Shown piece after piece: positions 15,519 through 23,779 of a stretch of 64,000 nucleotides of DNA. The translations under genes and the position numbers were made by a program. The notes under the pieces were generated by a model that was not told the origin of the DNA, made no database searches, and worked only from the letters and a program-made list of their open reading frames with translations. The DNA comes from Micromonospora sp. PLK6-60 (GTDB lineage: Bacteria > Actinomycetota > Actinomycetes > Mycobacteriales > Micromonosporaceae), in assembly GCF_019890675.1 (NCBI RefSeq), contig NZ_JAIOAA010000002.1, forward strand, positions 558,001-622,000, given 5' to 3'. The stretch's first letter is position 1. Each line of letters begins with the position of its first letter.

Positions 15519-16484
15519 TCAGAAGCCGGGGTCAGAAAATCCCCATTGCTTCGGCTCCCGGCGTCCGTTGCGCCGGGCGATCGCCGCCAGGTCGGACTGG
15601 ACGTCTTCGTCGTAGTGCCTCGTCTGCTCGTCCACCAGGACGCCGTCGGGGTCCAGGGCGTCATACCGCTCCCACTGCTCGGTGCGGAAGAGGAAGAGCG
15701 GCAGCAGGTGCGGTGACGCTGGCTCCTGGCCACTGTCCGCGACGGCGGCCAGCGCCTCGGCGTCGCCCTCGATGGCGTGCAGGCACAGCCGCTCGCGGGC
15801 CGGGCCGGGGCCCAGCGCGCGGAGCCGCCGGCGGCACTCCTCGACGGCCGGCGCCGGGCACGGCCCGCCCGCGACGCGCACCAGCGTCGGCACCAGCGCC
15901 TCCAGGTCGTAGCTGTCGAGGAGGTCGAACCGTTCTTTCAGGATCGCGACGGCGGCCAGCCCGGCGTAGCGCGCACCGATCGGCGCGGGCCGACACAGAT
16001 GGGGGTTGTCCAGCGCGAGGTCGAGCACCGCCGGAAGCGGTGCGAACGGGTCGGACAGCGCCCCGTCCAGATCCTTGAGGAGAGCCGGGTTGTCGGTGGT
16101 GCGCACCACGCCGGCCAGCGCCGCACGCAGCTCGGGGTCGGGGTGGTGCAGCGCGTGCCCCACCACCCAGTCCGGCTGTGCGGTGACCAGCCTTACCCGC
16201 GGCTCGTGCGGACAGTCCGGCGCGGGCGCGAACAGAAACCGCAGCGCCGGCTTCGGCCGGTGCATCAGCGCGATCCAGATGCGACGGGGTGCCTTCGGGT
16301 CGCTCACCCAGGCCTCGGCGAGGGCCGCCTCGGCCAGCGCCGGGACCTGTTCGTCCCGCGCGTCCGCCATCAGGCGGACCACCGTCTCGGTGTGGTGGTG
16401 TCTGCGCCTCATCCGGCCGCAGAGAATCGACGCGGCAAGTCGTGCCGTCGGTCCGACGCCACGCAACGCCATCCGCTTCAGCAT
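15519..16484 (-). CDS. Uncharacterised alpha-helical protein
   Basis: About 321 residues from ATG 16484 (MLKRMALRGVGPTARLAAS). I do not recognise a named family. The sequence is a succession of helices with recurring hydrophobic spacing and Pro/Asp turns (VVGHALHHPDPELRAALAGV, PLPAVLDLALDNP, ALVPTLVRVAGGP), suggesting a HEAT/LRV-like solenoid. The C-terminus is polar (DEDVQSDLAAIARRNGRREP). No signal peptide, membrane segment or catalytic motif is seen. Long open frames on the other strand here are shadows. It is convergent with zwf, 24 bp between stops. Confidence 0.68.
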   Translation of the reverse strand: MLKRMALRGVGPTARLAASILCGRMRRRHHHTETVVRLMADARDEQVPALAEAALAEAWVSDPKAPRRIWIALMHRPKPALRFLFAPAPDCPHEPRVRLVTAQPDWVVGHALHHPDPELRAALAGVVRTTDNPALLKDLDGALSDPFAPLPAVLDLALDNPHLCRPAPIGARYAGLAAVAILKERFDLLDSYDLEALVPTLVRVAGGPCPAPAVEECRRRLRALGPGPARERLCLHAIEGDAEALAAVADSGQEPASPHLLPLFLFRTEQWERYDALDPDGVLVDEQTRHYDEDVQSDLAAIARRNGRREPKQWGFSDPGF

Positions 16485-16564
16485 TCCTGCATTGTTCGAC
16501 CCACGCGCAAGGACTCCAGCCCATGCCGCCCGGCGTCCGGCGGCCAGGTGGCAGACTCGTCGGA

Positions 16565-17230
16565 GTGAACGACGTGGGCGCATCGACGGTCGACGGTGAG
16601 CTGGAGAGCGCCAGTCTGGTGGACCTCGCCGTCTCCCGGCTGACCCGGGAGATCCTCAGCGGCAAGAGCGACCCGGGTGAACGCCTGGTGGAGGAGCAGC
16701 TGACCCGTCGGCTGGGGATCAGCCGGGCACCGCTGCGCGAGGCGCTGCGGTTGCTGGCCCAGCAGGGGCTGGTCGAGCACGTGCCCCGGCGCGGCGTCCG
16801 GGTCGCCACCCTGTCCGACCGCGACGTGCGGGAGCTGTACGAGCTGCGGGACGTGTTGGAACGGTTCGCGGTGCGCGCGGGGATCCCGGTCGGCCGGGAC
16901 GGTGACCTGGCCGGGCTGCGCGCGGCGCTGGACCGGATGCGGGAGGCGACCCGGGTCGGTGACCGGATGGCGGTGGCCGACGCGCACCGGGCGTTCCACG
17001 TCGCGCTGGTGGCGCTCGCCGGCAACCGGCAGCTCTCCGCGGCGTACGGCTCGATCCTGGTGAAGTTGCAGCTCTACATGGCGATCAACCTGCGTCGCGA
17101 GGCGGAGCTGGCGCAGCCGCTGGACGGGGTGCACCGGCACGAGCGACTGTTCGAGGCGGTCGCCGGGGGAGACCCGGAGCGGGTGCTCGCCGTGCTCGCC
17201 GACCACGGGGCGCGCTCGTACCTGGGGTAG
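16565..17230 (+). CDS. GntR-family regulator (FadR/FCD type)
   Basis: 221 residues. The N-terminal winged helix is VSRLTREILSGKSDPGERLVEEQLTRRLGISRAPLREALRLLAQQGLVEHVPRRGVRVATL, in fragments the textbook GntR signature (LxxRLGISRxPLREAL). The rest is an all-helical FCD sensor with acidic/His positions for metal and carboxylate binding (AHRAFHVALVALAGN, HRHERLFEAVAGGD). It lies just upstream of the allophanate/biuret genes in the same direction and is the obvious regulator; a dyad at 17291-17309 is its candidate site. Starts at GTG 16565. Confidence 0.9.
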   Translation: MNDVGASTVDGELESASLVDLAVSRLTREILSGKSDPGERLVEEQLTRRLGISRAPLREALRLLAQQGLVEHVPRRGVRVATLSDRDVRELYELRDVLERFAVRAGIPVGRDGDLAGLRAALDRMREATRVGDRMAVADAHRAFHVALVALAGNRQLSAAYGSILVKLQLYMAINLRREAELAQPLDGVHRHERLFEAVAGGDPERVLAVLADHGARSYLG

Positions 17231-17290
17231 CGGCCCGGCCGGCGGGCGCGTCATGTCGTCGTTACACACCGCGCGGTTTGTCGTAACAGG

Positions 17291-17309
17291 ACTGTCGACA
17301 ATCGACAGT
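17291..17309 (+). promoter_or_regulatory. GntR operator candidate abutting the allophanate hydrolase start
   Basis: ACTGTCGA (17291-17298), CAA, TCGACAGT (17302-17309) is a perfect 8-bp inverted repeat ending at the base before ATG 17310. It contains GACAAT (17297-17302), which would be a correctly placed -10 for a leaderless transcript. No Shine-Dalgarno precedes the ATG. Such overlap of operator, -10 and start codon fits tight repression. Confidence 0.6.
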
Positions 17310-19160
17310 ATGCAGGAGCGAATCGGATCCGTCTCGGCGCTGCGATCGGCGTACCGCGAGGGCAGCCGGACCCCGGTCGACCAGGCCGAACGCGTCCTGG
17401 ACGGGCTCGCTGGCCGGGCCGGCCCGCCGGTCTGGATCAGCACCGTCCCGGCCGACCGGCTCCGCGAGCGCGCCCGCTGGCTGACCCGCCACGGTGACCC
17501 CACCCTGCCGCTGTACGGGATCCCGTTCGCGGTCAAGGACAACATCGACGTGGCCGGGATGGTCACCACGGCCGGCTGCCCCGACTTCGGATACCAGGCC
17601 GCCGAGGACGCGCCGGTGGTGCGCCGGCTGCTCGACGCCGGCGCGCTGCTCGTCGGCAAGACCAACCTGGACCAGTTCGCCACCGGACTGACCGGCGCCC
17701 GCTCGCCGTACGGCAGTTGCCAGAGCGTCTTCGGCGGCGGGCTGATCTCCGGCGGCTCCAGCTCCGGCTCGGCCGTCGCGGTCGCCGCCGGCCAGGTCAG
17801 CTTCGCCCTGGGTACGGACACCGCCGGCTCCGGCCGGGTGCCGGCGGCGCTCAACGGCATCGTCGGCCTGAAGCCCACCCGGGGCCTGCTCAGCACCGCC
17901 GGCGTGGTGCCGGCCTGCCGCTCGCTGGACTGCGTGTCGGTCTTCGCCACCGAGGTCGCCGACGCCGTCGACGTGCTGCACGCCGCCCGTGGCGTCTCGG
18001 CGGCCGACCCGTGGGGGCGTCCGCTGCCGGCGGAGCGGGTGGCGGCCCGCATACCCGGGACGCTACGCCTCGGCGTGCCCCGGGCAGAAGACCTCGACTT
18101 CTTCGGCGACACCGGCCAGCAGGACCGGTTCGAGGCCGGCGTGCAGTTGCTCCGTACCCTCGTCGGGTCCGCGCGACCGGTGCCGCTGGCCGCCTTCTTC
18201 GCGGCGGGTGACCTGCTCTACCGAGGGCCCTGGGTGGCCGAGCGGCTCGTCGCCCTGGACGGTTTCCTCCAGTCGCGTCCCGAGTCGGTGCTGGCGGTCA
18301 CCCGGGCCGTGCTGGCGACCGGCCGGCGCTACGACGCGGTCGACGCGTTCCGTGGCCGGCACCGCCTGCGCGAGCTGCGCGCCCAGGTCGACCGGCTCTG
18401 GCAGGACGTCGACGTGCTGGTGGTGCCCACCGTCGGCACCACGTTCACGCTCGACGAGATCGCCGAGGACCCGATCGGGCGCAACCTGATGCTCGGCCGC
18501 TACACCCAGTTCGCGAACCTGCTCGACCTGGCCGCGATGACCGTACCCAACGGATTCACCGCCGCCGGTCGGCCGGCGAGCCTGACCCTGCTCGGCCCGC
18601 CGTTCAGCGACACCACCCTGGCCCGGTTGGCCGCCGCCCTCACCGCCGGCCCACCCACCGGGGAGCCGGCGGTCGGGACCGGCCCGCCACCGGCCGAGAC
18701 GCCTCCGGCCCCGCCGCCACCGGCCGCGACGGTGCCGGCACCGCGCCCGGCGGAGCTGCTGCTCGCCGTGGTCGGCCGGCACCTCGCCGGGGAGTCCCGC
18801 AACGGCGAGCTGCTCGGCCACGGCGCGACCCTGGTCGGCGCCGCCCGGACCGCGCCGCTGTACCGGCTCTACCGGCTGGACACCGCCGACGGCGAGGGAC
18901 TGCCCGGCCTGGTCCGGGTCGCCCCGGACGGGCCGGCCGGCCAGCCGATCGACGTCGAGCTGTGGCGGCTGCCCCGCGCCGCCGTCGGCGCTCTGCTGGC
19001 CGGCGTGCCGGCCCCGCTCTCGCTCGGCTGGCTGCGGCTCGATGACGGGCGGGACGTGCTCGGTTTTCTCTGCGAGGCGTACGCCGCCGGCCCGCCCGCC
19101 GAGGACATCAGCGCCACCGGTGGGTGGCGGGCCTACCGCCGGGCCGCCGCCCAGCGGTAG
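17310..19160 (+). CDS. atzF: Allophanate hydrolase
   Basis: 616 residues. Residues 1-445 are an amidase-signature domain with the Ser-cisSer-Lys triad: Lys76 in FAVKDN, the serine-rich GGSSSGSAV near 151, and nucleophile Ser174 in TDTAGSGR. A Pro-rich linker (about 447-485) connects to a C-terminal domain of about 130 residues (LFLAVVG-type start through GWRAYRRAAAQR), as in AtzF/DUR1 allophanate hydrolases. It converts allophanate to ammonia and CO2. First gene of the operon after GntR; two biuret-hydrolase-like genes and a permease follow at 9-33 bp spacing. Upstream frame to 17253 lacks a ribosome site. Confidence 0.9.
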   Translation: MQERIGSVSALRSAYREGSRTPVDQAERVLDGLAGRAGPPVWISTVPADRLRERARWLTRHGDPTLPLYGIPFAVKDNIDVAGMVTTAGCPDFGYQAAEDAPVVRRLLDAGALLVGKTNLDQFATGLTGARSPYGSCQSVFGGGLISGGSSSGSAVAVAAGQVSFALGTDTAGSGRVPAALNGIVGLKPTRGLLSTAGVVPACRSLDCVSVFATEVADAVDVLHAARGVSAADPWGRPLPAERVAARIPGTLRLGVPRAEDLDFFGDTGQQDRFEAGVQLLRTLVGSARPVPLAAFFAAGDLLYRGPWVAERLVALDGFLQSRPESVLAVTRAVLATGRRYDAVDAFRGRHRLRELRAQVDRLWQDVDVLVVPTVGTTFTLDEIAEDPIGRNLMLGRYTQFANLLDLAAMTVPNGFTAAGRPASLTLLGPPFSDTTLARLAAALTAGPPTGEPAVGTGPPPAETPPAPPPPAATVPAPRPAELLLAVVGRHLAGESRNGELLGHGATLVGAARTAPLYRLYRLDTADGEGLPGLVRVAPDGPAGQPIDVELWRLPRAAVGALLAGVPAPLSLGWLRLDDGRDVLGFLCEAYAAGPPAEDISATGGWRAYRRAAAQR

Positions 19161-19193
19161 GTCAGCGACAGCGACGAGGACAGGAGGCGAGAG

Positions 19194-19883
19194 ATGGGCA
19201 GCATCGGGCCGGTGACGGCCGACCCCTACCCGTGGCCGTACGACGGGGTGGCGGATACCGCGCGCACCGCGGTGCTCTGCATCGACTGGCAGACCGACTT
19301 CTGCGGGCCCGGCGGCTACGTCGACGCGATGGGCTACGACATCGGCCTGACCCGGGCCGGCCTGCCGGCCACCGCCCGGCTGCTGGCGCACGCCCGGTCG
19401 CTCGGCATGCCGGTCGTGCACACCCGGGAAGGCCACGACCCCGACCTGTCCGACCTGCCGGCGAACAAGCGCTGGCGGTCGGCGCGCATCGGCGCCGAGA
19501 TCGGCGCGCCCGGCCCGGCCGGCCGGATCCTGGTCCGGGGCGAGCCGGGCTGGCAGATCGTGCCCGAGGTCGCCCCGGTGCCCGGCGAGGTGGTCGTCGA
19601 CAAGCCGGGCAAGGGCGCCTTCTATGCCACCAACCTCGACCTGGTGCTGCGTACCCGGGGCATCACCCACCTGATCCTCACCGGCATCACCACCGACGTC
19701 TGCGTGCACACCACGATGCGCGAGGCGAACGACCGGGGATACGAGTGCCTGATCCTCGCCGACTGCACCGGCGCCACCGACAAGGCCAACCACGACGCGG
19801 CTCTGCACATGGTGACCATGCAGGGCGGCGTCTTCGGCTGCGTCGCCACCTCAAACGACGTCATCGCCGCCACCACGAAGTGA
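19194..19883 (+). CDS. Cysteine hydrolase, biuret amidohydrolase-like (isochorismatase fold)
   Basis: 229 residues. The catalytic Asp31 is in CIDWQTDF, Lys137 in [10 protein letters not shown] and nucleophile Cys170 in TGITTDVCVHTT, the Asp-Lys-Cys triad of the isochorismatase-like hydrolases. A neighbouring allophanate hydrolase makes biuret (giving allophanate) the most likely substrate; ureidoacrylate or another ureide is possible. The HTREGHDPDLSDLP segment is shared with its paralogue 10 bp downstream. A GAGGCGAGAG ribosome site precedes the ATG. Confidence 0.82.
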   Translation: MGSIGPVTADPYPWPYDGVADTARTAVLCIDWQTDFCGPGGYVDAMGYDIGLTRAGLPATARLLAHARSLGMPVVHTREGHDPDLSDLPANKRWRSARIGAEIGAPGPAGRILVRGEPGWQIVPEVAPVPGEVVVDKPGKGAFYATNLDLVLRTRGITHLILTGITTDVCVHTTMREANDRGYECLILADCTGATDKANHDAALHMVTMQGGVFGCVATSNDVIAATTK

Positions 19884-19892
19884 GGTGCGCCC

Positions 19893-20585
19893 ATGTTGAC
19901 AATCGCCGCGGCGCGGCCGAGCCCGTACACCTTCGACCTGCCGAGCACGGCGCTGCTCGTCATCGACATGCAGCGCGACTTCCTGGAGCCCGGCGGGTTC
20001 GGGGAAAGCCTGGGCAACGACGTCGACCAGTTGCGGCGTACCGTCGCGCCGCTCGCCGCGCTGCTGGCCGACGCCCGCGCCGTCGGCCTGACCGTCGTGC
20101 ACACCCGCGAGGGGCACCTGCCCGACCTGTCCGACTGCCCGCCGGCCAAACTCCTGCGGGGCGCACCGAGCAAGCGGATCGGTGACCCCGGGCCCAACGG
20201 CCGGATCCTGGTCCGCGGCGAGTACGGCCACGACATCATCGACGAACTGGTGCCGCTGCCCGGCGAGCCGGTCGTCGACAAGCCCGGCAAGGGCGCCTTC
20301 CACGCCACCGACCTGGACGCCCTGCTCACCGCGCGGGGCATCCGCAGCCTCCTGGTCACCGGGGTCACCACCGAGGTGTGCGTGCACACCACCGTCCGGG
20401 AGGCCAACGACCGCGGGTACGAGTGCCTCGTGCTCGCCGACTGCGTCGGCTCCTACTTCCCCGAGTTCCACCGGGTCGCCCTCGACATGATCGCCGCGCA
20501 GGGCGGCATCTTCGGCTGGGTCGCCGACTCGGCGCAGGTACGCGCCGCGCTGCCCACCACCCCCGTGTTGCAGCCCTCCTCCTGA
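19893..20585 (+). CDS. Second cysteine hydrolase, biuret amidohydrolase-like paralogue
   Basis: 230 residues, clearly a tandem paralogue of the preceding gene. It keeps Asp25 ([10 protein letters not shown]), Lys130 ([10 protein letters not shown]) and Cys163 ([12 protein letters not shown]), and the same [12 protein letters not shown] and [11 protein letters not shown] blocks. The first 20 residues and the last 30 ([18 protein letters not shown]) differ, so the two enzymes may act on different ureides or as a heteromer. The ATG begins 9 bp after the previous stop and 12 bp separate its stop from the permease, indicating one transcript. Confidence 0.82.
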   Translation: MLTIAAARPSPYTFDLPSTALLVIDMQRDFLEPGGFGESLGNDVDQLRRTVAPLAALLADARAVGLTVVHTREGHLPDLSDCPPAKLLRGAPSKRIGDPGPNGRILVRGEYGHDIIDELVPLPGEPVVDKPGKGAFHATDLDALLTARGIRSLLVTGVTTEVCVHTTVREANDRGYECLVLADCVGSYFPEFHRVALDMIAAQGGIFGWVADSAQVRAALPTTPVLQPSS

Positions 20586-20597
20586 CCGGGAGCAGCC

Positions 20598-22232
20598 ATG
20601 GTCCCCACCAAGCCCACCGTCGTGCCGCTGCCGTTCTGGGTCCGCGGCGACACCAACGCGTTCTTCGGTTTCGGCGTCAACGTGCTGGTCAACGTGCTCA
20701 CCCTGACCGGGCTCTGCCTGGCCGTGGTGAACCTGCCCGAAGGGGAGGTGTTCGGCACCATCCTGCCGGCGCTCGGGATCGCCCTGGTCGCCGGGAACGT
20801 CTACTACACCCACCTGGCCCGCCGGCTGGCCCGCCGGGAGAACCGCGCCGACGTCACCGCCCTGCCGTACGGGCCGAGCGTGCCGCACATGTTCATCGTC
20901 ATCTTCGTCATCATGCTCCCGATCTACCTGCGTACCCGGGATCCGGTGCGGGCCTGGGAGGCCGGGCTGGCGTGGGCCTTCATCATCGGCGTGATCGTGC
21001 TGATCGGCGCGTTCGTCGGGCCGTACATCCGCCGGTACGCGCCCCGGGCCGCGCTGCTCGGCACGCTCGCGGGCATCTCCATCACCTTCATCTCGATGAA
21101 CCCGGCCGGGCAGATGTGGCGGATGGCCTGGATCGCCCTGCCGGTCTTCGCGTTGCTGCTGATCGGCCTGCTCACCGACGTGAAGCTGCCGTTCAACTTC
21201 CCGATCGGGCTCGCCGCGCTGCTGCTCGGCACCGCGATCGGCTGGGCCGGCGGGGCGATGTCGGTGCCCGATGTCACGGCCGCGGCCCGGGACATCGCGA
21301 TCGCCGTACCCTCGGTCAAGCTGGACCTGCTGCTGACCGGGCTGGCCGACATGGCACCGCTGCTGGCGACGGCGATCCCGCTCGGGGTCTACAACTTCAC
21401 CGAGGGCATGACCAACGTGGAGAGCGCGGCCACCGCCGGGGACAACTACAACCTGCGCAGCGTGCTGCTGGCCGACGGCGCGGGCGCGGTGATCGGTGCG
21501 GCGCTCGGCTCACCGTTCCCGCCGGCCGTCTATGTCGGGCACCCGGGCTGGAAGGCGGCGGGTGGGCGCAGCGGCTACTCGATGGCGACCGGCGTGGTGA
21601 TCGCCCTGCTCTGCTTCCTCGGCATGTTCGGGCTGCTCGCGGCGATCTTCCCGACCGCGGCGATCGTGCCGATCCTGCTCTACATCGGCCTGCTGATCGG
21701 GGCGCAGGCGTTCCAGGCGACCCCCCGGGCGCACGCCGCCGCCGTGGTCGCCGCGCTGATCCCGAACATCGCCGCCTGGGCCACCGGGCAGATCGACAAC
21801 GCGTTGGCGGCGGCCGGCACCACTGCCAACGCGGTCGGCGACGAGGCGCTCAACGGCGCCGGCGTGGTCTACGACGGGCTGCTGGTGCTCGGCCAGGGCG
21901 CGATCCTCGCCGGCCTGGTGCTCGGCGCGACGGTGGTCTTCATCATCGACAAGCGATTCGTCCGGGCCGCGATCTTCGCCGGGTCCGGCGCGGTGCTCTC
22001 CTTCATCGGGCTGATCCACGGCGAGCGGATCGAGTGGAACGCCAACGGCCCGGTGGCCCTCGGCTACCTGTTCGTCGCGGCGATCTGCGCGGTCTTCGCG
22101 CTGGGCCGGATCGCCCCCCGGGTACCCGACCCGGAGGAGGCCGACCTGGACCGCCGGCACGGCCGCGCCGACCCCGTCGCCACCGCCGAGCGGACGGACG
22201 CCGACCAGCGGACGCCGGCGGTCAGCGGCTGA
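20598..22232 (+). CDS. NCS2-like permease (xanthine/uracil permease superfamily)
   Basis: 544 residues with about 12-14 hydrophobic helices, from FWVRGDTNAFFGFGVNVLVN at the start to a charged cytoplasmic tail after residue 505. Features expected of the superfamily are the glycine-rich helices, the short TALPYGPSVPHMF motif, and the substrate-site stretch GVYNFTEGMTNVESAATAGD in the middle. It probably brings a ring or linear ureide into the cell for the hydrolases encoded upstream; exact substrate unknown. A long-loop hairpin (22236-22288) separates it from the small gene at 22325. Confidence 0.85.
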   Translation: MVPTKPTVVPLPFWVRGDTNAFFGFGVNVLVNVLTLTGLCLAVVNLPEGEVFGTILPALGIALVAGNVYYTHLARRLARRENRADVTALPYGPSVPHMFIVIFVIMLPIYLRTRDPVRAWEAGLAWAFIIGVIVLIGAFVGPYIRRYAPRAALLGTLAGISITFISMNPAGQMWRMAWIALPVFALLLIGLLTDVKLPFNFPIGLAALLLGTAIGWAGGAMSVPDVTAAARDIAIAVPSVKLDLLLTGLADMAPLLATAIPLGVYNFTEGMTNVESAATAGDNYNLRSVLLADGAGAVIGAALGSPFPPAVYVGHPGWKAAGGRSGYSMATGVVIALLCFLGMFGLLAAIFPTAAIVPILLYIGLLIGAQAFQATPRAHAAAVVAALIPNIAAWATGQIDNALAAAGTTANAVGDEALNGAGVVYDGLLVLGQGAILAGLVLGATVVFIIDKRFVRAAIFAGSGAVLSFIGLIHGERIEWNANGPVALGYLFVAAICAVFALGRIAPRVPDPEEADLDRRHGRADPVATAERTDADQRTPAVSG

Positions 22233-22235
22233 GCC

Positions 22236-22288
22236 GGGCCCGGTCGGGCGGCCCGGCGGCACCCGCCCCCGGCCGTCCGACCGGGCCC
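22236..22288 (+). terminator. Hairpin between permease and AtzH-like gene
   Basis: GGGCCCGGTCGG (22236-22247) pairs perfectly with CCGACCGGGCCC (22277-22288); the 29-nt loop can itself fold. No T tract follows, so it may only reduce expression of the last gene. Confidence 0.5.
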
Positions 22289-22324
22289 ACCAGCGCCCGA
22301 GGTCACGGCGGGAAGGACGTACCC

Positions 22325-22717
22325 ATGGAGATCGACCGCACGGACGTGGTCGCCGAGGTGGCGGCGGCCTTCGCCGGCTACGAGCAGGCGCTGGCCGACA
22401 ACGACGCCGACCGGATCTGCGAATACTTCTGGGACGCCGACCAGACCGTGCGGTTCGGCCTCGCCGACCACCAGTACGGGCTGGACGAGCAGCGCAAGTG
22501 GCGGGCCGCGCAGCCGCCGCTGCCGCCCGGTCGCCGGCTGGTCGATCCGATCGTCACCACGTTCGGCGCGGACGTCGCGGTCGTGACGACCCGATTCGGG
22601 TACGCCGGCGGCGCCGTCACCGGGCGGCAGACCCAGACCTGGGTACGCCTGCCCGTCGGCTGGCGGATCGTCACCGCCCACGTCTCCGAGCCGGTCCCCG
22701 ACCCCGACCGACGGTGA
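22325..22717 (+). CDS. AtzH/HpxZ-like protein (SnoaL-type fold, DUF3225)
   Basis: 130 residues starting MEIDRTDVVAEVAAAFAGYE, with ALADNDADRICEYFWDADQTVRFGLAD, LPPGRRLVDPIVTTFG and RQTQTWVRLPVGWRIVTAHVS. This is the cone-shaped NTF2/SnoaL-like family of AtzH (cyanuric acid pathway) and HpxZ (oxalurate catabolism); AtzH decarboxylates 1-carboxybiuret. Its place at the end of an allophanate/biuret operon fits that role. A GGAAGGA ribosome site precedes the ATG. No cyanuric acid hydrolase or AtzE/AtzG gene is in the window. Confidence 0.82.
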   Translation: MEIDRTDVVAEVAAAFAGYEQALADNDADRICEYFWDADQTVRFGLADHQYGLDEQRKWRAAQPPLPPGRRLVDPIVTTFGADVAVVTTRFGYAGGAVTGRQTQTWVRLPVGWRIVTAHVSEPVPDPDRR

Positions 22718-23032
22718 TGTCCGCCGTGCCGGGGCTGGATTCGGGTGCGGTCGGAGGACCACCCGAGCAGCCAGGCCGTCAGCGGCGCGCCGGCCGGCGC
22801 CCGCACCCCCCGCGCCGACGTTCCTGCTCCTCGGCTGAGGGATGGGGGTGCCGGCGTCCGGTTACCGGACCGGGCGGCTGCGCGTCAAGACCGGCGGCGA
22901 CCGGATCGAGTGATGGAAATTCCACTTGGAAGTGACCCTGAGGTCGCATATTGTCCTGAGTGGATTTCACATAGATCGATGTCGTGTCGGCCTCGGCCGG
23001 TGCGGCATCGGCTTGACCCACGGGGGTGGTCA
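22718..23032. promoter_or_regulatory. Intergenic region before the FHA/kinase pair
   Basis: No coding sequence is evident. An AT-richer part at 22916-22984 contains CATATTGT (22947-22954) and CACATAGAT (22968-22976), either of which could serve as -10 region for the downstream pair. No operator repeat is clear. Confidence 0.35.
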
Positions 23033-23779
23033 ATGGGAATTCTCACCGTCCATGTGCCCGCGACAGACGGCAGACGCCCGGTCTCGCTCGACCTGGAGGA
23101 GGGCGAACGGGCCCGCTTCGGGCGCGGTGCCGCCGACTGCCCGGTCCCGATCGCGTTGCCCGACCCGGCGGTCCCCCGGACCGCGGGAGAGATCGCCGCG
23201 ACCGGGGCGTACTGGCACCTGAGCAACCTCAGCGACCACCAGGTGCTGGTCGTGGAGAACCCGGAGGGGGCGGGCGAATACATCCGGGTCGCCCCGCGCC
23301 GGCTGTCGGCACCGGTCCCGTTCGAGTTCAGCCGGGTGGTGCTGGCGACGCGCACCGGCACTGTCGACTTCCACGTCTACGCGCCCGGCCACCGCTACCT
23401 CGACGCCGGCACCGCCGCGCAGGCGTCGGGGACGGCCACCGTCAGCCCGTTCTGCCTGGACGAGCAGTCCACCTACTTCCTGGTGCTGGTGGCCCTGTGC
23501 GAGCCACGGCTGCGTGACCAGTCCAGCGTCGCCGTCCCCACCACTCCGCAGCTCGTCCGCCGGCTGCGCGAGCACCCGCGGCACCGGACGATCGGCGCCG
23601 CCGCGGTCGGCTTCCACATCGACTACCTGGCCGACACCAAGCTGCGCCTGCACGGCCCCGAGCACGGCCGCCGGTGGGACTGGAAACGCGAGACCCTGGT
23701 GTCGGTGGCGGTGCGGTTCGGGTTGGTCACCGAGGATCATCTGGCACTGCTGCCGCGGTCGCGTACCGCGGCACGATGA
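23033..23779 (+). CDS. FHA-like domain protein paired with a Ser/Thr kinase
   Basis: 248 residues. The N-terminal 100 look like an FHA fold: ERARFGRGAADCPVPIALPDPAVPR, then WHLSNLSDHQVLVVE. But the usual SxxH after the first glycine loop is replaced (PRTAGEI), so phosphothreonine recognition may be altered. The C-terminal 100 residues are helical with basic patches (RLREHPRHRTIGAAAVGFHI, RRWDWKRETLVSVAVRFGL), perhaps a small DNA- or protein-binding module. Its TGA overlaps the ATG of the kinase gene (ATGA), so the two are translationally coupled and probably act together. Confidence 0.75.
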   Translation: MGILTVHVPATDGRRPVSLDLEEGERARFGRGAADCPVPIALPDPAVPRTAGEIAATGAYWHLSNLSDHQVLVVENPEGAGEYIRVAPRRLSAPVPFEFSRVVLATRTGTVDFHVYAPGHRYLDAGTAAQASGTATVSPFCLDEQSTYFLVLVALCEPRLRDQSSVAVPTTPQLVRRLREHPRHRTIGAAAVGFHIDYLADTKLRLHGPEHGRRWDWKRETLVSVAVRFGLVTEDHLALLPRSRTAAR

